A stretch of DNA of 64,000 nt from CAZJYI01 sp964550025 (GCA_964550025.1 CAZJYI010000003.1:108230-172229), one strand, 5' to 3'. Positions 26,575 through 35,759 are shown, counted from the first letter of the stretch. The notes: generated by a model from the letters alone, not told the origin. A program made the numbers and translations.

Positions 26575-28524
26575 CTACTCTTCTATCCGCACCTGGTAAT
26601 AGCGCGACGCGGCGCGGTCGGTGCGGTCGGTGTAGACGTTCTCGGGCGGCGTGGCCGGCAGGGGGTCACTTAGCGGCTCGAAGTCCTCGAGCAGGCTGGT
26701 CGTGCGGTACACGCGATAGGTGTCCCCCACTCGGCTCAGCCAGCGCACGGCCACGCTGCCGTCGGACAAGACGGTGAGCGGACTGATCAGGCGCAGCTCG
26801 TAGACCGAGCGCTCGAACGGACCGTATTCCTCGGTGGTCCCGCCCGTCTCGATCTCCACCACCCGATAGGTATGCGTGCCGGCCGGGTCGGCATCCGCGT
26901 CGATGTAGGAATAGCTCGCACCCACACCACCCAGCGGGGCGCCTTTGGCCGAGATCACCCCCTCGGTGTTCACCAGGACCCATTCATCGCCGACGAGCCT
27001 GTGGAGATTGAAGCCCACCGTGTCGACCTCCGATGCCGTCTGCCAGTGCACAACAACCTGTCCCGCGTCGGCCGCCAGCCAGAAGCCATAGAGCACCACA
27101 TCCGTAGCCAGGGCGAACTCGTAGGCACCCCGGTCGACGATGCCGGCGACAATTCGCGCTGTCCCGTCCAGGTCCACCGCGGTCGTCATCCAGGGCTCGT
27201 TGAACCCGGTGTTCCTGCAAGGCGACATGGCGCCCAGGCGGAAATCATCCGGAGGGAAGAGCGTGAAGCCCGGGGCGGTGTCGATGTTCCCCGACCCGAC
27301 GAGCCCGATCAGGGGCGTCGTGCAGCAGAAGGTCCACGTGGGAACTTCGCCGGGCAGGACAGTGAACCAGTTCGGACCGGCGAACGCCGGTGCGTCATTG
27401 TAGTACACGATCGTGTTGGCGATGGTGGGGCCGGGCGTCATCAACAGGGTTTCGGCATGGATCCCGCCGCCGCTGGCCACCGCCGTGTTGCTGCACACGG
27501 TACAATTCTGCACGGTGGCCGCCGTAGGACCGACGGAGATCAGGGCGAGTCCGCCGCCCATGAGAGCGGTGTTAAACGCAATGAGGTTGTTGCGAATCAG
27601 CGCGGGTGAACCGCTGTGCACGCCGCCGCCCACCGTCACCGCGTTATTTCCGATAACCCGGCAGTTCGATAGCGTACCGTCGTGCAGCGAGGCCCCCCCA
27701 CCCGTGCCGCCCTGGTTGCCGATGAGCTCACAGCCGAAGACGAGGCCGTCGTCCTGCACCCAAACGCCGCCGCCCCGGGTTGCCGCCGTGTTGCCGCGCA
27801 CCAGGCAGTTCGAGAGCACACCGCCCTGGTTCAGAAAGGCGCCGCCACCGCCCTCGTCCCAGGGAAACCCGTTGGTTGTCGCCACTGTGTACCCGTTGGT
27901 CAGCGTGAAACCTGCCAGCAATGTCCCGTTGGTCATGTAGACGCAACGCACGGCGCCCGGGCCCAGCGGTCCCTGCCCGGCAATGGCCGTGTTCGCCGCG
28001 CCATTGACGCTGTACACCGATACGGGCTTCGTCAGCGCCACCCGGTTGGACAACCCGAGCACGGCCGTGCCACCCGTGTTGTACGTTCCGTTCGTCACCC
28101 ACACTGTGCCGTTCGTCCATACGGCATCCACGGCCGTCTGGATCGTCGTCGCGGCAATGGTCCAGTTGGTGTAGGGCCAGAGATTCGAGCCGGCGGGCGA
28201 AACGTACACGACCACGGGATTGGTGGCCAAAACAACAATGGGCGTCACGGTAGGGTCGATCGCGCCCCCCGCATCGGGATCGTCGCTCTGCACCATCGCG
28301 AAATTTCCGCCGGTCACCTGCCCCTGGGAGGAAAGCTCCGTGGTCCCGGGAGGCGTTGCCAGATCCACGGTAACGTCAAAGGTGATCGTCACGCCGTCGT
28401 TGGTCGGGATCGAGCCGAAGGTCAGGTCGAGGTCGCCTGCGTTACCCGGTCGAGCCAGCACGGCGCAGAGCACGGCGGCGAGCAACGAGGCCTTCACGTC
28501 CATTGGCGTTCGTATGCGCGTCAT
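26575..28524 (-). CDS. secreted right-handed beta-helix protein (choice-of-anchor Q type)
   Basis: A 649-residue exported protein. The ATG at 28524 has GGGAGGG upstream and follows the previous gene with a 2-base gap. A second ATG (28503) is possible. The signal peptide ends near PGNAG. Residues 115-430 form a parallel beta-helix rich in Gly and Asn (GGGVWVQDDGLVFGC, GGGASLHDGTLSNC), the fold of pectate-lyase-like and adhesin proteins. DRGAYEF (about 475) is the marker closing the choice-of-anchor Q domain. After it comes a fibronectin-like domain VVHWQTASEVDTVGFNLHRL, which also occurs at the N-terminus of the C25 peptidase here, then a C-terminal beta module. No catalytic residues are evident, so an adhesin role is possible. 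Confidence 0.8.
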   Translation of the reverse strand: MTRIRTPMDVKASLLAAVLCAVLARPGNAGDLDLTFGSIPTNDGVTITFDVTVDLATPPGTTELSSQGQVTGGNFAMVQSDDPDAGGAIDPTVTPIVVLATNPVVVYVSPAGSNLWPYTNWTIAATTIQTAVDAVWTNGTVWVTNGTYNTGGTAVLGLSNRVALTKPVSVYSVNGAANTAIAGQGPLGPGAVRCVYMTNGTLLAGFTLTNGYTVATTNGFPWDEGGGGAFLNQGGVLSNCLVRGNTAATRGGGVWVQDDGLVFGCELIGNQGGTGGGASLHDGTLSNCRVIGNNAVTVGGGVHSGSPALIRNNLIAFNTALMGGGLALISVGPTAATVQNCTVCSNTAVASGGGIHAETLLMTPGPTIANTIVYYNDAPAFAGPNWFTVLPGEVPTWTFCCTTPLIGLVGSGNIDTAPGFTLFPPDDFRLGAMSPCRNTGFNEPWMTTAVDLDGTARIVAGIVDRGAYEFALATDVVLYGFWLAADAGQVVVHWQTASEVDTVGFNLHRLVGDEWVLVNTEGVISAKGAPLGGVGASYSYIDADADPAGTHTYRVVEIETGGTTEEYGPFERSVYELRLISPLTVLSDGSVAVRWLSRVGDTYRVYRTTSLLEDFEPLSDPLPATPPENVYTDRTDRAASRYYQVRIEE

Positions 28525-28526
28525 GA

Positions 28527-31424
28527 TCAATTCCCTCCCGGGATGGTAGACTCGTCGATAATCAAGATGGAGGCGCCGTCTCCGACCGCCAGGCCGTTCG
28601 TGCTGTTGCCTTCCCCAAAGAGCAGTTCGCCGAAGACGGCGTTGGAAGACGGCGTAGTCAGCAGCGAATTGATGTTCGTGTTCGGCGGGGTGACGCCAAG
28701 CTCCCACACGCCCGGCAACACGCCCGGCACACTGTTCGTCAGGTCCCAGTGGCCCGATCCGGGATCGTTGTTTCGGAAGTACGTGCGCAGGAGGTAGGGA
28801 TCGCTTTCAACATCGATCTGTATCCCCTCTCCGGTCGTCCCCAGCATGTTTCCCACGACCCGCAGGTTGTTTGTCACGGTCTCGTCGGCCTTGAGCAGAA
28901 TCCCCGCATCTTCGCAGCGGTCAATATTGTTGCCGTCGATGTCGACAAAGATGGTGGCGTTCAGGCCGGGGCCGCCGGCCGAGCCGACCGTGATGCCGTT
29001 GCCGTCCCAACGCCCGCCGGCGTTGGTGGACGCCCCGCCGATGGTGTTGTTAACGACGTCCACGTTGACGGTGCTGAAGGCCGATGACGACCCCCGCACT
29101 TCGATCTCGATGGCCTCGTCGGGATCGTGCATCCCGTTCGTGTAGGCCGTGATGGCGTTGAGGGTGTTGTGGTCGACGAACACCCTTGTCTGGCTCCCGC
29201 CGATGCCGCCGGCGTCGTCGCCAATGTCGATCTCGATGCCGTCGTTGTCGAAATCGTCGCCGGTATTCCAGCTAACGGTCACCCAGTTGCGGCCGTTGAG
29301 GCCCGAACCCGCCGCGCCGGCAATCTGCACTCTGATTCCGCTTCGCACGCCGTCAATGTCGTTCTGACTGACATTGGCGTTGAGTGTCCCGTTCGCGCCG
29401 GCCTGGAAGTTGAGGTTGACCGCCGTGTCGGTGGTCACGAAGTTGGTGCCGTTCCCTTGAAAGACGTTGTTCCGGACAGCAACCGCCAGCGTACCCGTGT
29501 ACCCAGCCGACGCGGGTACCCCCAGGTCCACACCGCAGCCCGCACCCGCACCCGTCGCGCTGTCTCCGATTCTCAGGAAATCGGAGTCCGCGATCGAAAT
29601 CGACCGGTTGCCCGTCTTCGGGCTCTCGACGTGGACGCCGTGCTCGTCACTCGAATTGCCAATGTCGCTCACGTCCACGAAGCGGACATCGAGATCGCCG
29701 CTGTCGACCATGTGAATGCCGCTGTGGCCGCCGAGGACGGGCAACGCCGAGCACGCATTGGTGATCACCAACCGGTTGCCGCTGTTCTGGCCCCGAATCG
29801 TGGTTCCGCCGGTTACGTTGTAGAGGCTGACAGCGTGGCCGTCCGTGTCGTCGCCGTCGATAATGCCGCGGTCAAGCGTGACATCCGCATTCACGTTCGT
29901 GAGCTTCAGCCCGTCGCCGATCGGTCCGACGATGTTCAGGTTGCGCAGCGTGACGTCTTCGCCCACCGTGTCAAAGGTCACCCCGTCGCGCGGGCTTTGG
30001 ATGGAGGTCACGCTGTCGAACACCCAGCCGGCCGCGCCATTGGTCTGGCCGGTGGTGTTGTCGATCTCCAGCGCGGGGCCCGCGCGTGTGAGGACCGAGG
30101 CCGTCGTGCTGTTGAGGTTGAACGTGCCGGCGTCGGACAGCAGCACCCCCGTGCCGTTGGTGTTATCGACGCTCAGCGTGTTGAAACTCGTGGTCCCGTT
30201 CACGTTCACCAGGCGGATCCCGTCCGTGAGCGAGTTGGCGACCGTCACCGAACCGATGGTCACCGCCAGGGTCCCGTCCTCAATGTCGATCCCCGCGCCA
30301 CCATCCGTCTGTAGCGAAGGGACATTCGCCACCACGAGGTTGCCCACGGCGCTCCCGGTAATCCCCGCGCCGGCGGTCGTATCGAGCGCCACCCCGCGGA
30401 TCGTGTTGTTGGCCACCAGGGCAATCGCCGGGGCGCCGTCGATGCGGGGAGCCGTTCCCGCACCGGGCAACGACCGGCTGTGGGGCGGGACGGTCAGGCC
30501 GGCGCCGGTGGCCAGGGCCACCCCTTCGCCGACGAGCGTCTGGCCGGTTTCGAGCAAGATGCCGCCGGCATAGCGCGAACCGTCCCCTTCGTAGACATAG
30601 ATGATCTCATCCGGACCATCCGGGTCGCCCGCGTTGCTCACCTCCGACAGCGCGTCGAACCGGTTCGTGATTCGGCCGTCTCCGCCGCCGGGAGCCGTGT
30701 TGTCGACGAACCAGACCACGTTGTCGACCTGGACGGTGACAGTGGCCGAATCGGTGCGCAGGGCGATATCGCGAATCGTGTAGGCAAAGGTGTCGGCCCC
30801 CGTGAATCCGGCGTCCGGCATGTACGTGAAGCTGCCGTCGGCGGCCGCAACGGGCGGCGGGCCGGCGGTCGAGATGTTGATGACAACGCGCGCGTCATTG
30901 GTCATGCCGTCGTCGTCCACGATCATGTAGACGAACGCGTCCAATCCGGTGTACGCCGGCGGCGGGGCGTAGGTGAAGGCGCCGTTGGCGGCCAGGTTTA
31001 CCGTCACGCCCTGGTCGGAGACCGGGCTCAGGGTCTGCACCTGCGGCGTGTCGCCGTCCGCGTCGCTGTCGTTGGCCAGGACGCCGGGAGCTGTATTGGT
31101 CAGCGAAACGCCCGGTTCCGTGTGGTACGAATCGTCTCGCGCAATGGGCGAGGTTCTGAGCGATCCCGGAACGAGCATCGTGTTCGCGTCCAGGAACTGC
31201 TCCAGCGCGACGCTGGCGGCGGCCGTGTCGCCGGTGTTGGCGATGCGGATCGTGTAGCGAATGGTGTCGCCGGGATTGACGACGGTGTTGGTGTCTACGT
31301 CAACTTGGAGCGCGTCTGACTGGGAGACGGTGATCTGCGGCGCGGCCTGCGACCCCCAAGAACAGGCGAGAAAAAGGACCATTCCCCAGGCAAGCGGGGC
31401 CAACCGGGCACGTGTTGCGGTCAT
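28527..31424 (-). CDS. secreted beta-helix protein with Ig/cadherin-like N-terminal domains
   Basis: A 965-residue exported protein. The ATG at 31424 follows GGGAG and leaves the signal peptide LAWGMVLFLACSWGSQA. Residues 30-80 resemble a DUF11-type domain (TNTVVNPGDTIRYTIRIANT). Residues 90-190 are a cadherin/VCBS-like Ig domain with GVLANDSDADGD and GAFTYAPPPAYTGLDAF. A second such domain (SFTYMPDAGFTGADTFAY) lacks its first half. From about 255 onward VWFVDNTAPGGGDG opens a long Asn/Gly-rich parallel beta-helix to the C-terminus. The product is probably a surface adhesin or glycan-binding protein. It is the first gene of a two-gene transcript with the beta-helix gene downstream. Confidence 0.8.
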   Translation of the reverse strand: MTATRARLAPLAWGMVLFLACSWGSQAAPQITVSQSDALQVDVDTNTVVNPGDTIRYTIRIANTGDTAAASVALEQFLDANTMLVPGSLRTSPIARDDSYHTEPGVSLTNTAPGVLANDSDADGDTPQVQTLSPVSDQGVTVNLAANGAFTYAPPPAYTGLDAFVYMIVDDDGMTNDARVVINISTAGPPPVAAADGSFTYMPDAGFTGADTFAYTIRDIALRTDSATVTVQVDNVVWFVDNTAPGGGDGRITNRFDALSEVSNAGDPDGPDEIIYVYEGDGSRYAGGILLETGQTLVGEGVALATGAGLTVPPHSRSLPGAGTAPRIDGAPAIALVANNTIRGVALDTTAGAGITGSAVGNLVVANVPSLQTDGGAGIDIEDGTLAVTIGSVTVANSLTDGIRLVNVNGTTSFNTLSVDNTNGTGVLLSDAGTFNLNSTTASVLTRAGPALEIDNTTGQTNGAAGWVFDSVTSIQSPRDGVTFDTVGEDVTLRNLNIVGPIGDGLKLTNVNADVTLDRGIIDGDDTDGHAVSLYNVTGGTTIRGQNSGNRLVITNACSALPVLGGHSGIHMVDSGDLDVRFVDVSDIGNSSDEHGVHVESPKTGNRSISIADSDFLRIGDSATGAGAGCGVDLGVPASAGYTGTLAVAVRNNVFQGNGTNFVTTDTAVNLNFQAGANGTLNANVSQNDIDGVRSGIRVQIAGAAGSGLNGRNWVTVSWNTGDDFDNDGIEIDIGDDAGGIGGSQTRVFVDHNTLNAITAYTNGMHDPDEAIEIEVRGSSSAFSTVNVDVVNNTIGGASTNAGGRWDGNGITVGSAGGPGLNATIFVDIDGNNIDRCEDAGILLKADETVTNNLRVVGNMLGTTGEGIQIDVESDPYLLRTYFRNNDPGSGHWDLTNSVPGVLPGVWELGVTPPNTNINSLLTTPSSNAVFGELLFGEGNSTNGLAVGDGASILIIDESTIPGGN

Positions 31425-31768
31425 ATTGTCGCTCCCGAAGTGCGTATCGCGTTCGTGTCCGGCCGTTCTGGCGGGGGCAGGACGCGATAGCATCCACAAT
31501 GCGGTTATCTTGCATGCGGCCGTTGCTGAATACCAGAAAGAAGTGGCGAAATCCGGGATCGGAACGCCTGGCGCGTTCCGCTACGCGGCACGGCATCCGA
31601 AGATCCGTAGCGGAAGACGCCAAGTCTTCCGACTCCCCGGAGATCGGAACGCTTGGCGCGTTCCGCTACGCGACGCGGGGCAGACAAACAACGCTTGTGT
31701 GCCTGCCGGGCGCATGGTAGCCTTCACAATGGTTGTCCGCGCACACATGCGTGCGGAAGGAGTTCGTA
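31425..31768. other. divergent intergenic region with repeats
   Basis: 344 bases between the beta-helix gene (leftward) and the DUF6916-like gene (rightward). Most of the middle is family C repeat (31556-31669). No clear promoter pair was found on either side and no gene is apparent. Confidence 0.5.
31556..31669. repeat. family C repeats: half unit plus full unit
   Basis: A half unit GATCGGAACGCCTGGCGCG ending GCTAC (31580-31584) is followed by a full 63-base unit (31607-31669) starting GTAGCGGAAGACGCCAAGTC and ending GCGCGTTCCGCTAC. The full unit is almost the reverse complement of the copy at 26416-26476. Confidence 0.85.
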
Positions 31769-32068
31769 GTGCTTGAAGACCTCACAATCGACACGTTCAC
31801 CGGGCTTGGAGAGCAGCGGTTCGAGCTCCTCGCGGGAGACGCCGTCTTTCCGCTCGAGCTCGTGGAGAGCAAGGCGCTTTCCGACCAGTCCGGTAGTCCC
31901 CACAGCAACCGTATCCCGTTCTCGCTGCTGTTTCGGGGCGCGCCGGACCTGCACCTTCCGCAGCAAATCCATCACCTTCGACACCCCGAGCTGGGTGAGC
32001 TTGACGTTTTCCTCGTACCAATACAGCCGGACGCAGGAGGGTCTCTGTACGAAGCTGTTTTCAATTGA
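31769..32068 (+). CDS. DUF6916-like small protein preceding tail-collar genes
   Basis: A 99-residue protein. The GTG at 31769 is chosen for the GGAAGGAG 6 bases upstream. The sequence LTIDTFTGLGEQRFELL, then IPFSLLFRGAPDLHLPQQIH and GELDVFLVPIQPD...YEAVFN, matches what I remember of the small DUF6916 family that travels with microcystin-dependent/tail-collar proteins. It has no signal peptide or membrane segment. The biochemical role is unknown. Its position directly before three tail-collar genes (23-base gap) suggests a chaperone or baseplate-like partner. A competing minus-strand frame here is rejected. Confidence 0.7.
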   Translation: MLEDLTIDTFTGLGEQRFELLAGDAVFPLELVESKALSDQSGSPHSNRIPFSLLFRGAPDLHLPQQIHHLRHPELGELDVFLVPIQPDAGGSLYEAVFN

Positions 32069-32091
32069 CGAAGCGGAGAAAGGGTATCGAC

Positions 32092-32604
32092 ATGTCAGAA
32101 CCTTTCATATCGGAAATCAAGATCGTGGGGTTCAACTTCGCCCCGCGAAACTGGGCGCTGTGCGATGGGCAGATCCTGCCCATCAACCAGAACCAGTCCC
32201 TCTACTCGCTGCTGGGAACGACCTTCGGCGGGGACGGACGGACATCGTTCGCCCTGCCCGATCTTCGCGGTCGCTCGGCCGTACACTTTGGTACAGGCCC
32301 GGCGGGTCAGGTGAGGCTCGGACAGAAGGGCGGCGCGGAGAGCGTGACGCTGAACACGTCCCATCTGCCGGCCCACAATCATCCGTTGAACGCGCTGGCG
32401 GGCACCGCGGACGAAAGCGAAGTGAAGGACAGCCGGCCTGCCCGGACCGAAGTCAGCCAGTACGCGGATTCCGGGGCCGTGGTTGCAATGGGCAACGACA
32501 GCTTGGGCGCATCCGGCGCCGGCCGAGCGCACGAGAACATGCAGCCGTACCTCGCGATCACTTTCGTCATCGCCCTCACGGGCGTCTTCCCTTCGCGAAA
32601 CTAG
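32092..32604 (+). CDS. tail-collar domain protein 1
   Basis: A 170-residue protein of the phage tail-collar (microcystin-dependent protein) type. EIKIVGFNFAPRNWALCDGQ (residues 7-26), SLYSLLGTTFGGDGRTSFAL and PDLRGRSAVHFGTGPG form the conserved N-terminal collar fold. The C-terminal end is ITFVIALTGVFPSRN. It has no signal peptide. The ATG follows GGAGAAAGGG. It is the first of three tandem paralogues (gaps 11 bases each). In free-living bacteria such triplets are not part of a full prophage. Their role is unknown, and extracellular sheath or contractile-structure components have been suggested for the family. Confidence 0.88.
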   Translation: MSEPFISEIKIVGFNFAPRNWALCDGQILPINQNQSLYSLLGTTFGGDGRTSFALPDLRGRSAVHFGTGPAGQVRLGQKGGAESVTLNTSHLPAHNHPLNALAGTADESEVKDSRPARTEVSQYADSGAVVAMGNDSLGASGAGRAHENMQPYLAITFVIALTGVFPSRN

Positions 32605-32615
32605 AGGAGACAGCC

Positions 32616-33140
32616 ATGGTGACCCCCTTTATCGGTGAAATCAGGATGTTCGCGGGGAACTTCGCGCCGCGGGGGTGGGCGCTCTGCAACGGGCAGATCC
32701 TGCCGGTGAGCCAGAACGACGCGTTGTTCTCCCTTTTCGGAACCATCTACGGCGGCGACGGACGCACGACGTTCGCCCTGCCGGACCTGCGTGGCCGCGT
32801 CCCCATCCATTGGGGAAACGGCCCAGGACTGACGTCGCGCAGGATCGGCGAGAAAGGCGGCGCGGAGCGCGTCACTCTCACGGCAGACCAACTTCCATCC
32901 CACAAACACACGCTGCGGGGCACGACCGCCAACGCGACCTCGCGCGACCCGGCGGGCAGGCTGCTCGCCGCGGGGACCTCGGTAGCCTACGGCGGCAGCC
33001 AGTCAAGTGCCGACCGCGTCAACATGCATTCGGCTGCCACCGGAAACAGCGGCGGATCGCAACCTCACGACAACGTGATGCCGTTTCAATGTATCAACTA
33101 TATCGTTGCACTCACGGGAGTGTTCCCATCGCGAAGCTGA
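32616..33140 (+). CDS. tail-collar domain protein 2
   Basis: A 174-residue paralogue of the preceding protein: EIRMFAGNFAPRGWALCNGQ, LFGTIYGGDGRTTFALPDLR and a C-terminal YIVALTGVFPSRS. The collar region is well conserved. The middle (ANATSRDPAGRLLAAGT) diverges, which fits the pattern of a conserved base with a variable tip. The ATG lies 6 bases after GAGGAGA. Confidence 0.88.
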   Translation: MVTPFIGEIRMFAGNFAPRGWALCNGQILPVSQNDALFSLFGTIYGGDGRTTFALPDLRGRVPIHWGNGPGLTSRRIGEKGGAERVTLTADQLPSHKHTLRGTTANATSRDPAGRLLAAGTSVAYGGSQSSADRVNMHSAATGNSGGSQPHDNVMPFQCINYIVALTGVFPSRS

Positions 33141-33151
33141 GGAGACGAGCC

Positions 33152-33670
33152 ATGGCTGATCCGTTTATTGCCGAAGTGCGGATGTGGGGGCTGAATTTCG
33201 CCCCGCGTAGCTGGGCATTGTGCAACGGGCAACTGTTGCCCATCGCGCAGAACACGGCCCTGTTCTCGCTCATCGGGACCACCTACGGCGGGGACGGCCG
33301 CACCACGACGGGCCTTCCCAACCTCCAGGGCCGCGCGGCCATGCATTTTGGAAACGGACCGGGACTGAGCCCTCGCAGGCTTGGAGAGAGAGGCGGAAGC
33401 ACGACCACCGCCCTGTCCGTGGCGCGGATGCCCTCCCACGGCCATGGTCCCTTGAAAGGCGTGGAAGAAGACGCGACTAGTGCCGATCCGGCCGGGAAGT
33501 ACTTGGCCGAAGCGGACGAGGACACTTACGGCGGCAGCGGCACGAGCACACCGATGAACGCCAACACGGTCGGCGCCGCCGGCGGCGGCCAGGCGCACGA
33601 GAACAGGCAACCGTACCTGGCCATCAACTTCTGCATCTGCCTGCAGGGGACATACCCGTCCCGCAGTTGA
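33152..33670 (+). CDS. tail-collar domain protein 3
   Basis: A 172-residue third paralogue: EVRMWGLNFAPRSWALCNGQ, IGTTYGGDGRTTTGLPNLQG and a C-terminal FCICLQGTYPSRS. It starts 11 bases after its neighbour with GAGGAGACG upstream. The middle segment again differs from the other two. The three genes, the DUF6916-like gene and the GNAT gene form one tight transcript. Confidence 0.88.
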   Translation: MADPFIAEVRMWGLNFAPRSWALCNGQLLPIAQNTALFSLIGTTYGGDGRTTTGLPNLQGRAAMHFGNGPGLSPRRLGERGGSTTTALSVARMPSHGHGPLKGVEEDATSADPAGKYLAEADEDTYGGSGTSTPMNANTVGAAGGGQAHENRQPYLAINFCICLQGTYPSRS

Positions 33671-33689
33671 CCGAACAGCGAGAGAGACC

Positions 33690-34178
33690 ATGCCCGAGAT
33701 CACGCGTAGAGCCGTGCGGCCCGAGGACGAAGAGTTTCTCTACGCATTGTACGCAAGCACACGCGAAATGGAAATGGCCATGGTCGACTGGTCGGACGAG
33801 GAGAAAGAGTCTTTCCTGCGCATGCAGTTCCACGCGCAGACGACGGAATACGCGCGCAACTACGCCGACGCGCAGTTCGACCTGCTTCTGTGTGACGGCA
33901 AACCGGCCGGACGCCTCTACCTCGACCGGCGCGCGGACGAGATCCGTATCGTCGACATAGCCCTGATGCCCGCGTTCCGCAACCGCGGCATCGGCAGCGA
34001 GTTGCTGTCCGAAGTCATGGCCAGAGCGGAGGAGAACGACAAGACCGTGACGATTCACGTGGAGGTGAACAACCCGGCCATGACGCTGTACAACCGGCTG
34101 GGCTTCAAGCCCGTGGGGGAAAACGGGGTATATCTCCTGATGGAATGGAAGGCGAGCGTGCCCGTGGTCGCACACTGA
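33690..34178 (+). CDS. GNAT family N-acetyltransferase of the tail-collar operon
   Basis: A 162-residue acetyltransferase. IRIVDIALMPAFRNRGIGSE (residues 87-106) holds the R-N-R-G-I-G acetyl-CoA loop, and VEVNNPAMTLYNRLGFKPVG is the standard C-terminal part. It starts 19 bases after the third collar gene. I recall GNAT genes recurring beside tail-collar triplets, so it may acetylate a collar protein, but this is inference. Confidence 0.87.
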   Translation: MPEITRRAVRPEDEEFLYALYASTREMEMAMVDWSDEEKESFLRMQFHAQTTEYARNYADAQFDLLLCDGKPAGRLYLDRRADEIRIVDIALMPAFRNRGIGSELLSEVMARAEENDKTVTIHVEVNNPAMTLYNRLGFKPVGENGVYLLMEWKASVPVVAH

Positions 34179-34235
34179 AACGAGGAATGGACCTTTGATT
34201 TCGCTGACTCTGAACGCTCCACGAGAGTCTTGCGA

Positions 34236-34284
34236 GTAGGACGGTGCTCTGCGCCGTCCTGGACGGCCCGGAGGACCGTCCTAC
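34236..34284. repeat. palindromic repeat GTAGGACGG...CCGTCCTAC
   Basis: 49 bases with terminal inverted repeat GTAGGACGG / CCGTCCTAC and internal GCCGTCC/GGACGGC pairing. It sits between the GNAT gene and the Tat-exported gene, within the otherwise tight gene run. The GTAG/CTAC ends match the other repeat families. Confidence 0.7.
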
Positions 34285-34325
34285 TGTGGCCCGCGGTAGC
34301 AAGCTACCTGAGGAAGGGAAACGCA

Positions 34326-35759
34326 ATGAACATATCACGAAGAGGATTCATGCGGCAGAGCGGCCTGGCAGCCGGCGCGGGAATGCTGCTCGCGCGCGGC
34401 GGAATTGCCCTGGCCGAGGTCCCCGCTTCCCGCCTTGCGGGTCTGACGAGCCACGGCCTGGTCCAGAGTCTCTCACGGCTCGGACGGCGCGCCTGCATCC
34501 AGGGCGGCTGCCTGGCGCCGTCCGCCGCAAGCAGTTCGCTCCCCGTCGTCGGCCTGCTGGTCGAGCTCCAGGACCTCGATTCCGTGCAGGCGTTCTACGA
34601 GAGCGCCGCGCTCAACGCGCTGCCGCAAGTGACCGGGGGCGGCAACAAGCTCTACATCGAGCACAACGGCACCTTCTACGTCGTCGAAACCCTGCTTCCC
34701 GAGGTCTATGCCGAGCGCCTGGCACAGCTCAAGCAGGGCAGCGTTGATTTCGCCCACGAGGCCCTGACGGCGCCCGTGAACGGCGGGAAGATCAGCGATC
34801 CGCTCGACGTGCTCGACGGCGATCCCGTTCCCATCCGACTCGTCAACACACCCGACACGGGCGAGCTGGAAGCCTTTGCACTGCTGATCAAAGCCCTGAT
34901 CGAGCAGGGGTGCCACGGCCTCTTTGAATCCGAGGAGCTCGCCGTCTTTCTGCGTCTCCTGCTGCAGCGTCTCCCCGTGTCCGGCGAGGAAGCGGAGGCC
35001 ATCGTGGCCGCCATTATCGGGCATATCGCCGTGCTGACGCGATTGCTGCCTGAGGAGGACATCCGCGAGCTGCTCGGGTCGGACCTCGTCGCCAAGGCCT
35101 GCGAGATGATCCGCAACCTGCCGTGGGAAACGCTTGAAGAACTGTTCACACAACTGCGCGCACAGCTACCCGAGCGGTTCACGGACGGCAGTGTCTGGCT
35201 TTCAATCCTGCTCTGTCCGGAGCTTCGTGACGGCATTGTCCTGCCCCAGGTGGTCACGGACCTCGAGCTGGCGGAGACGGCCACGCGGGAGGACCTGCCG
35301 CTGGCCAAGGAGATTCTCAACGAGCCCGCGGCCGCGTCCGTCTGGAAGGGAATGCGCGACGACGCCACGACGTACGAGGACTGGTGCCGGCTCTGCTTCG
35401 GCCCGGCCGCCGCGGGAACGGCACCAGACGAGGATTTCGACGGAGATGGAACGGCCAACGCCTTCGAGTACGCCGTCGGTTCTGACGGCGCGGACGCGTC
35501 CGACAACGGCGCCGTGGATGGCAACTGCGTCACGGTAGACGGTGTCACCTTCATGACGCTGAACTATGTGGAAGACCGCGGCAAGACCGGCATTCGCTAC
35601 GAAGTGCAGGGCACACCGTCGTTGACCTCGCCTGACTGGCAACCCGACGGCATCGAGGACATTGTCACGGGAACCGATGGCGATCGGGTCTATCGCCAGG
35701 GCCGCGTACCCGTCGGAGGCTCAATCCGCTATTTGCGTCTTTCGATCTTCGCGGAATAG
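34326..35759 (+). CDS. Tat-exported protein of unknown function
   Basis: A 477-residue protein. The ATG at 34326 follows GAGGAAGGG. MNISRRGFMRQSGLAAGAGM is a clear twin-arginine signal with Ala/Gly-rich core to about residue 30. Residues 110-340 are helical and Leu-rich, without a family I recognise. At about 375-400, DEDFDGDGTANAFEYAVGSD resembles a calcium-binding loop followed by the C-terminal beta module shared with other secreted proteins in this window (DWQPDGIED...RYLRLSIFAE). It lies between the tail-collar genes and the PqqD-like gene, all in the same direction, so it may be the exported structure or receptor that the downstream modification genes serve. That link is inference. Confidence 0.75.
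   Translation: MNISRRGFMRQSGLAAGAGMLLARGGIALAEVPASRLAGLTSHGLVQSLSRLGRRACIQGGCLAPSAASSSLPVVGLLVELQDLDSVQAFYESAALNALPQVTGGGNKLYIEHNGTFYVVETLLPEVYAERLAQLKQGSVDFAHEALTAPVNGGKISDPLDVLDGDPVPIRLVNTPDTGELEAFALLIKALIEQGCHGLFESEELAVFLRLLLQRLPVSGEEAEAIVAAIIGHIAVLTRLLPEEDIRELLGSDLVAKACEMIRNLPWETLEELFTQLRAQLPERFTDGSVWLSILLCPELRDGIVLPQVVTDLELAETATREDLPLAKEILNEPAAASVWKGMRDDATTYEDWCRLCFGPAAAGTAPDEDFDGDGTANAFEYAVGSDGADASDNGAVDGNCVTVDGVTFMTLNYVEDRGKTGIRYEVQGTPSLTSPDWQPDGIEDIVTGTDGDRVYRQGRVPVGGSIRYLRLSIFAE

Noticed and set aside
31724..31984. Minus-strand frame of 86 residues over the DUF6916-like gene
   Set aside because: The plus-strand frame has a better Shine-Dalgarno, family-like sequence and correct operon position.
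32092..33670. Prophage remnant
   Set aside because: Three tail-collar proteins occur without any capsid, terminase, portal or integrase gene. Such triplets are common outside prophages.
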